Of a DNA stretch of 13,187 bases, positions 1-6,095 are shown one piece after another. Position numbers and translations under genes: made by a program. The first letter of the stretch is position 1. Each line of letters begins with the position of its first letter. Source of the DNA: JANXQG01 sp037147235 (GTDB taxonomy: Bacteria > Planctomycetota > Planctomycetia > Pirellulales > Thermoguttaceae). The notes below the pieces were generated by a model that had not been told where the DNA came from, did no database searches, and saw nothing but the letters and a program-made list of their open reading frames with translations. Location: the NCBI GenBank assembly GCA_037147235.1, contig JBAWVO010000179.1:1-13187 (forward strand), given 5' to 3'.

Positions 1-104
1 TAGGAATTTGTTCAAGTTATTTTTGCGCGGTCGCTTAGCAACCTCGCTCGCGCTTTGGGTTAGTGTCAGTCTCAACCGAGAGCGGTATAGTTGTCGCCAA
101 ATTG

Positions 105-242
105 TTACGTGTCGCTCGGTTGCGGCGGAGCGGGCAGATAGTTGCGGCGGTTATAGGCCGACTCTGGCCCGGGGACTTCCGTCTGATATTGGGCACCCAC
201 GCGATTCAGTCGCGATCCGCCTACTCTAATTAAAACTTGCAT
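105..242 (-). other. Possible frameshifted C-terminal extension or tiny ORF
   Basis: Just past the stop of the secreted-protein gene, another minus-strand frame encodes a 45-codon stretch from an ATG at 242 to a TAA at 105. It includes AQYQTEVPGPESAYNRRNYL and then LPAPPQPSDT. The Pro/Tyr/Asn-rich composition resembles the mature part of the upstream protein, and roughly two thirds of codons from about position 200 down to 105 end in G or C. It may be the original tail of that protein displaced by a frameshift, a small separate gene, or chance. No ribosome binding site is evident. Confidence 0.25.
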
Positions 243-640
243 GTACTTGCCGGCGTGTGCAGGCCGGGGACGCTGCGGGTCAGCGACGGGTGGAGCGAAG
301 GGCGATGCCTCCAGGTGACCGAAGTTCGTGTGACCGTACCCTGGCAATCGCCGCTATAGGTTTTGTAACCGCGATGATGAACATTGAGAAATTCGTGCGG
401 TGCCAGCGGTTCGTAGGTAATATAGGTCTGTCCGACAAGCGGCGGTGTCGGCCGGGGGCTTGGATAATAGGGTGCCGCAGCTAGGCCCTCGGAGCCTGTC
501 GGCATCGCATAGTAGTTCGGTTCGGGGCTGGCCCAACCTGGGGTGCCGTAGCCCTGGGCGCGTACATCCCCGGCCGCGGCAAACCACGTGGCCGCTACCA
601 GGACCGCAGTAATCGCCGCCTGTGAAAATCCATGAGCCAT
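230..640 (-). CDS. Small secreted Tyr/Pro-rich hypothetical protein
   Basis: This 136-residue protein begins with a signal peptide: a short polar start, a hydrophobic stretch at residues 9-23 (AAITAVLVAATWFAA) and an A-x-A site ending in DVRAQG near residue 29. The mature part is rich in Tyr, Pro and Gly, followed by a segment reading EPLAPHEFLNVHHRGYKTY and then TRTSVTW. I associate this arrangement with short exported proteins of Planctomycetes, but only from memory. GGAG lies six bases before the ATG and fixes the start. It is transcribed divergently from top6B. Codon usage weakens in the last eight codons, and a more coding-like stretch continues in another frame (see 105-242), so the true C-terminus may differ. 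Function is unknown; a periplasmic or envelope role is all that can be inferred. Confidence 0.6.
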   Translation of the reverse strand: MAHGFSQAAITAVLVAATWFAAAGDVRAQGYGTPGWASPEPNYYAMPTGSEGLAAAPYYPSPRPTPPLVGQTYITYEPLAPHEFLNVHHRGYKTYSGDCQGTVTRTSVTWRHRPSLHPSLTRSVPGLHTPASTCKF

Positions 641-721
641 GATCGACTCCTCAAGGGTACTGGGGGGTTCGGTCGTATAGATTAAGTCTCGGCCGTGGGC
701 CGTTGCGGGGGTGAATCTTTG

Positions 722-747
722 TTTGCCAAACGAAACAGGTTGGCAAA
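722..747. promoter_or_regulatory. Inverted repeat, candidate operator
   Basis: Two perfect 8-bp arms, TTTGCCAA at 722-729 and TTGGCAAA at 740-747, are separated by 10 bases. The site lies in the divergent intergenic region, 82 bases from the start of the secreted-protein gene and 101 bases from the chosen top6B ATG. Arm length and centre-to-centre spacing (18 bp, close to two helical turns) suit a dimeric helix-turn-helix regulator. No regulator is encoded in the window, so the role is inferred. Confidence 0.4.
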
Positions 748-798
748 TTCCGTAGAAAATTAGGCCAAAATCGCCCTAGAGACCGCCTGTAGATTCGG

Positions 799-804
799 TA
801 TAAT
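799..804 (+). promoter_or_regulatory. Candidate -10 box for top6B
   Basis: A perfect TATAAT lies at 799-804. No good -35 match is found 16-18 bp upstream. If used, transcription would begin near 811 and give a leader of about 38 bases before the ATG at 849. It would also exclude the in-frame TTG at 804 as a start. Confidence 0.4.
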
Positions 805-848
805 TGGACTCGCTTTCCTATTTATCCGCGATCAGCAACAGGTCTGAA

Positions 849-2891
849 ATGTCCGACACGACTTCGCCCCCTGAGGGCGATGAATTGATCCAGTCCAACG
901 GCGAGGCGGCCGCCGACAGTAACGGCGAGGTCCGCACCAACCGCCGTCGGGCGACCGCGCAGTCGATGGCTGCCAGTCAGAAAGAAATCTCGGTAAGTGA
1001 GTTTTTTGCCAAGAACCGCCATTTATTGGGGTTCGATAATCCTCGCAAGGCCCTCCTGACGACCGTCAAAGAGGCCGTCGACAATGCCCTGGACGCCTGC
1101 GAAGAGGCCGGCATCCTGCCGGAGATCTGGGTGCATATCCAGCGTGTCGGCAACGATCGCTTCAAGGTCGGCGTGCAGGACAACGGCCCCGGCATCCTCC
1201 GTCAGCAAATTCCCTTGATTTTCGGCAAGCTCCTGTACGGTTCAAAGTTCCATCGCATGCGGATGAGCCGCGGCCAGCAGGGCATCGGCATCAGCGCAGC
1301 CGGTATGTATGGCCTGCTGACAACCGGCAAGCCGGTGAAGATCATGTCCAAGGTCTCCAAACGATCGGACGCACACTACTACGAGTTGCAGATCGACACC
1401 AAACGCAACCGCCCGGAAATCCTCAACGGCAAGGGCGAAGGCGTCGTCATTGAGCCTAACGACAAGGGCCGCCGCGATATTGAAAAACATGGCATCGAAT
1501 GGATCGAAATCGATCACGGCACCCGGGTGACGATTGAACTGGAAGCCCGTTACCAGCGTGGCCGCGGTAGCGTCGACGACTACCTGGAACAGACGGCCAT
1601 GGCCAATCCCCACGTCACGTTGCACTATATTGATCCCGACGCCGGTCCCTGGGACCGGCCGCACGTGACCGACACACTGCCGCCGGAACCGCGCGAGATC
1701 AAGCCGCATCCCTACGGTGTCGAGTTGGGCCGCCTAGTCGGCATGCTCAGGGAAACCAAGGCACCAACGGTTGGCCAGTTCCTCATTCAGTCCTTCTCGC
1801 GAGTTAGCCCGACGGTTGCCCGCAAAATCTGCGAAGCGGCCAAAATTGTCGAGCGGAGCAGTCCCGAGAAGTGCGGACGGCAGGAGGCCGACGCCATTTA
1901 CCAAGCGATCCAACAGGCAAAGATTCCTGCCCCGGCGACCGATTGCCTGGTGCCCATCGGAGAAGACCTAATCCTCAAGGGCCTGCACCAGTTGTTGCCG
2001 GGCGAGTTCTATGCCGCAGCCACGCGACCGCCGGCCGTCTATCGCGGCAACCCGTTCGTCATCGAGGTTGGGCTTGCCTTCGGCGGCACTTCAGCGGCCC
2101 AGCGGATCTCGTGCGAGGGCTTGCAGGAAATGCTCGACACCAGCGACGCCCGTACCTTGCGGCAGTTCCTCTCGTCGTCGTTCGACGGCATCGGGGCCAA
2201 TGCGGCTGACAAGATCATCGCCGAAGCCGGCATGCGGCCGCGGGTTTCACCCGGAAAGCTCGAACCCGAGGAGATCACTAAACTGCACGAGGCAATGCGG
2301 AACGTGAATCTCAACGACGGCCAGTCGATGAGCGTCCTTCGCTATGCCAATCGCGTGCCGCTGCAATTTCAAGCCGCGGCTTGCGCGATCACGCAAACCG
2401 TGCTGAGTACGAACTGGCGGTCCTATGGGCTGAGTCAGTCGCGTGGCTCGCTGCCCAGCGGCCCGGTCACGCTCATGGTTCACATGGCCAGCGTGTGGGT
2501 GCCGTTCACGAGCGAATCCAAGGAGGCCGTGGCCAGCTACCCGGAGATCCAGAAGGAGCTGCGACTGGCCTTGCAGTCCGTCGGCCGCAAGCTGGCAATG
2601 TTCCTGAGAAAGCGGCTGCGCGTCAAGCATGAAGGCCAGCGGCGGCAGATATTCCTTCGCTACCTGGGCGAGGTCGCCAGGGCCGTCAGCCGTATCAATA
2701 GCACCGACGAAAAGAAGCTTTACGAGCAATTACTGGAAGTGGCAAAGAAGCGAACCCTTGACGCCGACGTCCGGCTGGATGATCGCGGCCGGCCCATTGG
2801 TGAGGAAGAAATCGATTTCGGCAAAAATGTGATTATTGTCGATCCGGACGCGGAAACTCCGGCAAGTGCCGGCGTGCCGGACGGTGCATAG
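849..2891 (+). CDS. top6B: DNA topoisomerase VI subunit B (ATPase)
   Basis: This is the ATP-binding subunit of the type IIB topoisomerase that passes one duplex through another, working as a heterotetramer with Top6A. GHKL ATPase motifs are clear, numbered from ATG 849: the N-box KEAVDNALDA near 74-83, DNGPG at 111-115, the strap segment GKLLYGSKFH at 126-135 and the lid GQQGIGISAAG at 142-152. A helix-two-turn-helix region follows (about 305-359), then the transducer domain with TDCLVPIGEDLI, the strand RVPLQFQ and the switch-lysine segment FTSESKEA near 553-560. The protein is 680 residues, with a charged N-terminal tail of about 40 residues. I chose ATG 849 over the in-frame TTG 804 because the TATAAT overlaps the latter and family similarity starts well downstream of both. 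A 70-80 residue segment inside the transducer resembles a second H2TH unit. Top6A is encoded 350 bases downstream. Confidence 0.95.
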   Translation: MSDTTSPPEGDELIQSNGEAAADSNGEVRTNRRRATAQSMAASQKEISVSEFFAKNRHLLGFDNPRKALLTTVKEAVDNALDACEEAGILPEIWVHIQRVGNDRFKVGVQDNGPGILRQQIPLIFGKLLYGSKFHRMRMSRGQQGIGISAAGMYGLLTTGKPVKIMSKVSKRSDAHYYELQIDTKRNRPEILNGKGEGVVIEPNDKGRRDIEKHGIEWIEIDHGTRVTIELEARYQRGRGSVDDYLEQTAMANPHVTLHYIDPDAGPWDRPHVTDTLPPEPREIKPHPYGVELGRLVGMLRETKAPTVGQFLIQSFSRVSPTVARKICEAAKIVERSSPEKCGRQEADAIYQAIQQAKIPAPATDCLVPIGEDLILKGLHQLLPGEFYAAATRPPAVYRGNPFVIEVGLAFGGTSAAQRISCEGLQEMLDTSDARTLRQFLSSSFDGIGANAADKIIAEAGMRPRVSPGKLEPEEITKLHEAMRNVNLNDGQSMSVLRYANRVPLQFQAAACAITQTVLSTNWRSYGLSQSRGSLPSGPVTLMVHMASVWVPFTSESKEAVASYPEIQKELRLALQSVGRKLAMFLRKRLRVKHEGQRRQIFLRYLGEVARAVSRINSTDEKKLYEQLLEVAKKRTLDADVRLDDRGRPIGEEEIDFGKNVIIVDPDAETPASAGVPDGA

Positions 2892-3011
2892 ACCGAGACT
2901 CGTGTTGTGATACAATTGAATTGACCCATGATTTAATCTGATCGAAGACGACCATGTCGTGAAGGAAGTGCTTTCGGTCGAGGTTCTGACCGCGTAATGA
3001 GGAACAATTCT

Positions 3012-3245
3012 ATGCCTATGATCATCGACGCGATTTACGAAAACGGCGTGCTTCGGCCGCTCGGCGGTCTCGATCTTGCTGAACACCAGCAAGTGAGGGT
3101 CATCTTGGAGGTAACGGCACCCGGCGGGGCCGCGCCCCGCCCCGCCAGCAACGAGGATCCGCTGGCGGGCATGCGCATCGCTACCGGTCTCGGAGACCTA
3201 GCGGAACATTTTGACGACTACCGATTCGGACGACGAGGTTCATGA
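3012..3245 (+). CDS. AF2212-like (DUF104) antitoxin
   Basis: The 77-residue product opens with a pattern typical of the DUF104/AF2212-like antitoxin family: IIDAIYENGVLRPL followed by VRVILE. It ends with DPLAGM...DLAEHFDDYRFGRR, resembling the C-terminal tail seen in members paired with PIN-domain toxins. AGGA eight bases before ATG 3012 makes that start better than ATG 2997, which would add five residues. Such antitoxins normally bind and neutralise a VapC-like RNase encoded immediately downstream, often overlapping. Here the stop overlaps an ATG (ATGA, 3242-3245) whose frame starts MSRVFLDT, like a PIN toxin, but continues as Top6A. The antitoxin gene thus looks intact while its toxin has been lost. 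It may survive as a translational coupler for top6A or be neutral. The family call is strong; any present function is inferred. Confidence 0.8.
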   Translation: MPMIIDAIYENGVLRPLGGLDLAEHQQVRVILEVTAPGGAAPRPASNEDPLAGMRIATGLGDLAEHFDDYRFGRRGS

Positions 3246-3274
3246 GCCGAGTATTCCTCGATACGATAACACTT
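3242..3274 (+). pseudogene. Probable remnant of a PIN-domain toxin start
   Basis: Eleven codons, reading MSRVFLDTITL, precede the likely native Top6A start MASKTKV at 3275. The motif VFLDT, with an Asp at position 7, resembles the first strand and first acidic residue of VapC/PIN toxins. It sits exactly where such a toxin would begin, overlapping the antitoxin stop by four bases. The frame remains open into top6A. The reading is short, so chance resemblance cannot be excluded; position and overlap make it more than a coincidence of residues. Confidence 0.4.
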
Positions 3275-4396
3275 ATGGCATCCAAAACCAAAGTCACACT
3301 CGCTCCTCGCGACACGAAAACCCTCAAGCGGCTCACTGAACTGGCCGATGTGGTGGTCGCCGCGGCGGATCGCTGCAAGGATCCGCACGTCGATATTCCG
3401 GCCAGAACCTTGTCGAATGTTCGCTACAACAAGGCCAAGCGGTTCATCGAGATGGGCCGCAACACGAATCGCCGCCAGCTCTTCAACCTCTCCCAGGCCA
3501 AGAGCTTCATGCAGACCATGCTCGTGGCCAGCGGCGTGACGCAGCTCATCGAGCAGGGCAAGACGACCAGCATCCGAGGTCTCTTCTACCTGATGAAGCA
3601 CACCATCCACGGCACCAAGGAAGAGACGTTCGACAACCAGGGCGAATCCGACCCGGTGATTGAGGACGTTGAAGTATTGCTCAATAGCCTTCGCGAGGAA
3701 CTGCACCTCTACGCCAAGAAGGCCGGGGAAATGGTCGGCGACATCACACTCGTCGATAGCGGCGACGAAATCAATTGCGCGCGTATGGGTTCCGGGGGCT
3801 ACGGCATCCCGTCGATCGTGGAACCCGAGGTGATCCAGTTCAAGAAGACCTCGGCCAAATTCATCCTGCATGTCGAAAAGGACACGGTCTGGCAGCGGTT
3901 CAACGAAGACAGATTTTGGCGCAACAACGATTGCATTCTGACCCACGGCGGTGGGCAGCCACCCCGCGGCGTGCGGCGGATGCTCTACCGCCTGCACAAC
4001 GAACTCAAGCTGCCGGTCTATTGTCTCCTGGATAACGATCCTTGGGGGTACTATATCTACAGTGTGATCAAGCAAGGCTCGATCAACCTGGCCTACGAGT
4101 CGCAGCGAATGGCCATTCCCGACGCCCGCTTTCTTGGCCTGCGATCAATCGATTACGAACGTTGCGCCCTGTCGGAAAGCGTCCAAATCGCCCTGAACGA
4201 TATCGACCGCAAGCGGGCCAAGCAGATCGCCAACTATCCCTGGTTCGCCAACAAGAAGCCGTGGCAAAAGGAAATCCAGAAGCTTCTCGATAACGGTTTC
4301 AAACTGGAAGTCGAAGCCCTGATCAGCAAGGACATCAGCTACGTGACCGAAGAGTACACGCCGCAACGGCTCAAGGACGGCATTTGGCTCGACTGA
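3242..4396 (+). CDS. top6A: DNA topoisomerase VI subunit A (DNA cleavage)
   Basis: This is the Spo11-related subunit that cuts both DNA strands through a tyrosine and partners with Top6B. Counting from ATG 3242 (384 residues), the winged-helix region holds the catalytic-tyrosine motif IRGLFYLMKHTI with Tyr116. The Toprim domain shows Glu212 in HVEKD and the metal-binding pair Asp264/Asp266 in LLDNDPWGYY. GSGGYGIPS and NEDRFW are also family signatures. Similarity to archaeal Top6A as I recall it runs through essentially the whole protein from about residue 25. The native start may be ATG 3275 (MASKTKV, 373 residues), which has no visible ribosome binding site. ATG 3242 overlaps the preceding antitoxin stop and has GAGG only three bases upstream, so coupled translation is likely. 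The extra 11 N-terminal residues look toxin-derived. All catalytic residues are present. Confidence 0.95.
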   Translation: MSRVFLDTITLMASKTKVTLAPRDTKTLKRLTELADVVVAAADRCKDPHVDIPARTLSNVRYNKAKRFIEMGRNTNRRQLFNLSQAKSFMQTMLVASGVTQLIEQGKTTSIRGLFYLMKHTIHGTKEETFDNQGESDPVIEDVEVLLNSLREELHLYAKKAGEMVGDITLVDSGDEINCARMGSGGYGIPSIVEPEVIQFKKTSAKFILHVEKDTVWQRFNEDRFWRNNDCILTHGGGQPPRGVRRMLYRLHNELKLPVYCLLDNDPWGYYIYSVIKQGSINLAYESQRMAIPDARFLGLRSIDYERCALSESVQIALNDIDRKRAKQIANYPWFANKKPWQKEIQKLLDNGFKLEVEALISKDISYVTEEYTPQRLKDGIWLD

Positions 4397-4466
4397 GCAA
4401 GGCGAAGAAGCAAATGGAGCAAAACCCATTTAGCTCTTAGTGAATGAACCCGTGGAGTAGATAATT

Positions 4467-4679
4467 ATGTCCTGTACACTGGAATATTGGGTCGACGAAG
4501 GTTGGTACGTGGGCCGGCTGAAAGGTGTACCGGGCGTCTTTAGCCAGGGTGAATCGCTTGTCGAATTGGAGGAGAACATCCGCGATGCCTATCTCATGAT
4601 GATCGCCGAGGAAGAGCCGCCTCGGCCTTCGCACCTGAACGCCTCGGCCGAGCGAAAAAATAACCTTGACAAGTCGTAG
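4467..4679 (+). CDS. Solitary HicB-like antitoxin family protein
   Basis: The 70-residue product has the compact HicB/UPF0150 fold signature: an antiparallel start (LEYWVDEGWYVGRL), then GVPGVFSQGESL, and a helix ELEENIRDAYLMMI. GGAG at 4454-4457, nine bases before the ATG, supports the start. Complete HicB antitoxins often add a C-terminal DNA-binding domain; here only about 20 charged residues follow the core, so it is the short form. HicA, the small partner RNase toxin, is not encoded on either side: the 70 bases upstream are too short and the downstream DNA is repeats. It lies 70 bases after top6A and may be co-transcribed with it. It could regulate a distant HicA, have another function, or be a relic. 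Confidence 0.7.
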   Translation: MSCTLEYWVDEGWYVGRLKGVPGVFSQGESLVELEENIRDAYLMMIAEEEPPRPSHLNASAERKNNLDKS

Positions 4680-4740
4680 GATGGGCTTTAGCCCGCCCAC
4701 GCCAAAAAAGCCTGCAAAGGCGGGCTAAAGCCTACCCTAC
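4676..4740. repeat. Palindromic repeat, 'ggctttagcc' type
   Basis: A long imperfect inverted repeat: the left arm gtaggatgggctttagccc continues to gcc, and the right arm is its complement ending taccctac, with only two mismatches over 22 positions. The left arm starts inside the stop codon of the HicB-like gene. The outer ends (gtagg ... cctac) match those of the elements at 4812, 9096 and 11657, so this is probably a variant of the same family. It could act as a transcription terminator for the top6 cluster. Confidence 0.75.
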
Positions 4741-4894
4741 AAATATCAATTCGCACTGAACCAGGGCCAAACTGTAGTTCAATCTCTTTTAACAGGGCAC
4801 GACGCGCCCCCGTAGGATGGACTTCCAAGTCCGTCCACGAAAAACCAAGGACGGACTTGGAAGTCCATCCTACAAAAGCCTGCAAAGGCGGGCT
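4706..4894. repeat. 21-bp direct repeat pair within repeat cluster
   Basis: The 21 bases aaaagcctgcaaaggcgggc+t occur identically at 4706-4726 and 4874-4894. A degenerate third unit, cacgccaaa...ggcgggctaag, follows at 4905-4932. The pattern suggests that one palindromic element was duplicated and that the copy at 4812-4873 was then inserted beside part of it. Confidence 0.6.
4812..4873. repeat. REP-like palindrome, gtaggatgg family, copy 1
   Basis: Perfect 25-bp arms, beginning gtaggatggacttccaagtc on the left and ending in its complement on the right, flank a 12-base A-rich loop. The same design with point changes is seen at 9096-9167 and 11657-11717. Length, dispersal in intergenic DNA and perfect arm pairing fit REP or MITE-like elements, which are often mobilised by a separate transposase such as a RAYT; none is encoded here. 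Confidence 0.8.
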
Positions 4895-4935
4895 TTAGCC
4901 CTTCCACGCCAAATCTCGACAGGCGGGCTAAGAAT

Positions 4936-5046
4936 CTATCTCAGAATTCACCGCAGAGGACGCAGAGAATCGCAGAGGCCCTCAATTAGGATTCATCCTC
5001 TGCGTACCTTCGAGTCCTCCGCGGTGAAAAAGACCCTTTGAGATAG
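4936..5046. repeat. Long imperfect inverted repeat, 'caccgcagaggac' type
   Basis: The ends ctatctca (4936-4943) and tgagatag (5039-5046) are exact complements. Inside them, ttcaccgcagaggac on the left pairs with gtcctccgcggtgaa on the right with one mismatch, and cgcagagg pairs with cctctgcg around a central ctcaattagga segment. I recall sequences like 'caccgcagaggacgcagag' as dispersed repeats in several bacterial genomes. It is unrelated in sequence to the gtaggatgg family beside it. It lies before the 3' end of the minus-strand oxidoreductase gene and could terminate transcription from both sides. Confidence 0.7.
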
Positions 5047-5099
5047 TTTCCAAGGCCCGTCCTACAGAAAAATTGTAAGAGTTATTTCTTCGCTCTGCC

Positions 5100-6086
5100 T
5101 TACGGCACCAACACTATTTTTCCAGCCAGAGTACCCTTCTTCAGCAAAGTGCTCGCTTCCTGAAGCTTGTGGGCCTCGGCCGTTTCGGAAAGCTTCATGA
5201 CGCGATCGATCCGCGGGCGCAACTTGCCACGGGCCAGCCAGCGATTGATTTCGGCGGCCGCCTTGCGCTGCTCCGTGGCGGGGGAGTTGAACATGGCAAA
5301 TCCATACAGCTTGGCATCGCGGGCGTAAAATGGTCCGATCGGCAACGCGGACTTGGCCTCGCGACCGGCCATGACGATGATCCGTCCGCGGAGAGCCAGG
5401 TGGCTAATGGCACGTTCGAGATTCGGTTCACGGAGGTTTTCCCACCACACATCGACCGCGCCGAAACGGTTCAGCGCGTCTTCGACATTGCCCGTCTTGT
5501 AGTTCACCACCACGCTGGCACCCAACGTGCGGCAAATCTGGACTTTATCATCATTCCCGGCGGTCGTCATTACGCCGGCACCGATGGTTTTCGCCATTTG
5601 TACCACGCACGATGCGACCCCGCCCGAGCCGCCATGGATGAAAACCTTCTCGTCCGCCTTCAGTTGGGCATCGCGGAAAAGACCGAGGTGGGCCGTGATT
5701 CCCACCAGGGCAATTGCCGCGGCATCCTGGAAGGAGACTTCTTCGGGAATGGGATAGAGCCATTGTTCTTCAACGGCTGCGAACTGGGCAAAAGTACCCT
5801 GGCGGCCCAGGAGGCCCTGATTGCTTCCCCAAACGCGGTCCCCTATCTTGAGCCGCTTGACTTCGGGACCAACTGCATCGACAATGCCCGCCAAATCACA
5901 TCCAAGAATGAACGGCTTGGGCAATTCCATCGAAAGGGTGCCCGCACGAATATACGTGTCGACGGGATTAACCGAGACAGCCTTTACCCGCACAAGCACC
6001 TGAATACCCGTCGCTTTTGGCTTGGGCAAATCGCCATACCGGATCTGATCGATCGTCCCGGTTTTTTCAATGTATGCAGCCTTCAT
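5100..6086 (-). CDS. NADPH:quinone oxidoreductase-like MDR protein
   Basis: A 328-residue medium-chain dehydrogenase/reductase of the quinone oxidoreductase (zeta-crystallin) branch. The N-terminal catalytic domain has VSVNPVDTYIRAG, then LGCDLAGIV and GDRVWG. The Rossmann domain holds the nucleotide-binding turn IHGGSGGVA at about 150-158, and the protein ends TLAGKIVLVP. The zinc ligands of classical alcohol dehydrogenases are absent, as expected for this branch, so it likely reduces quinones or enones with NADPH in the cytoplasm. Length is normal. The ATG at 6086 lies nine bases after the DUF1559 stop in the same direction, so the two are probably co-transcribed from the promoter at 7219-7248. 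The Shine-Dalgarno match is poor (acggac). The exact substrate cannot be told. Confidence 0.9.
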   Translation of the reverse strand: MKAAYIEKTGTIDQIRYGDLPKPKATGIQVLVRVKAVSVNPVDTYIRAGTLSMELPKPFILGCDLAGIVDAVGPEVKRLKIGDRVWGSNQGLLGRQGTFAQFAAVEEQWLYPIPEEVSFQDAAAIALVGITAHLGLFRDAQLKADEKVFIHGGSGGVASCVVQMAKTIGAGVMTTAGNDDKVQICRTLGASVVVNYKTGNVEDALNRFGAVDVWWENLREPNLERAISHLALRGRIIVMAGREAKSALPIGPFYARDAKLYGFAMFNSPATEQRKAAAEINRWLARGKLRPRIDRVMKLSETAEAHKLQEASTLLKKGTLAGKIVLVP

Positions 6087-6095
6087 GATGTCCGT

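Noticed and set aside
804..848. TTG start for Top6B
   Set aside because: It overlaps the TATAAT at 799-804, so a transcript from that promoter would start after it; ATG 849 also fits the family better.
3218..4075. 285-codon open frame on the minus strand
   Set aside because: It is antisense to top6A, whose catalytic motifs are intact, and is explained by the high GC of the opposite strand.
4817..5041. 74-codon frame starting MDFQVRPRKT
   Set aside because: It is translated from the palindromic repeats. The same MDFQVRP/MDLRVRP/MDLQVRP reading appears at each repeat copy, which shows repeat sequence rather than protein.
4676..5046. Possible CRISPR array in the repeat cluster
   Set aside because: Repeats are palindromic elements of different lengths without regular spacing or unique spacers, and no cas gene is present.
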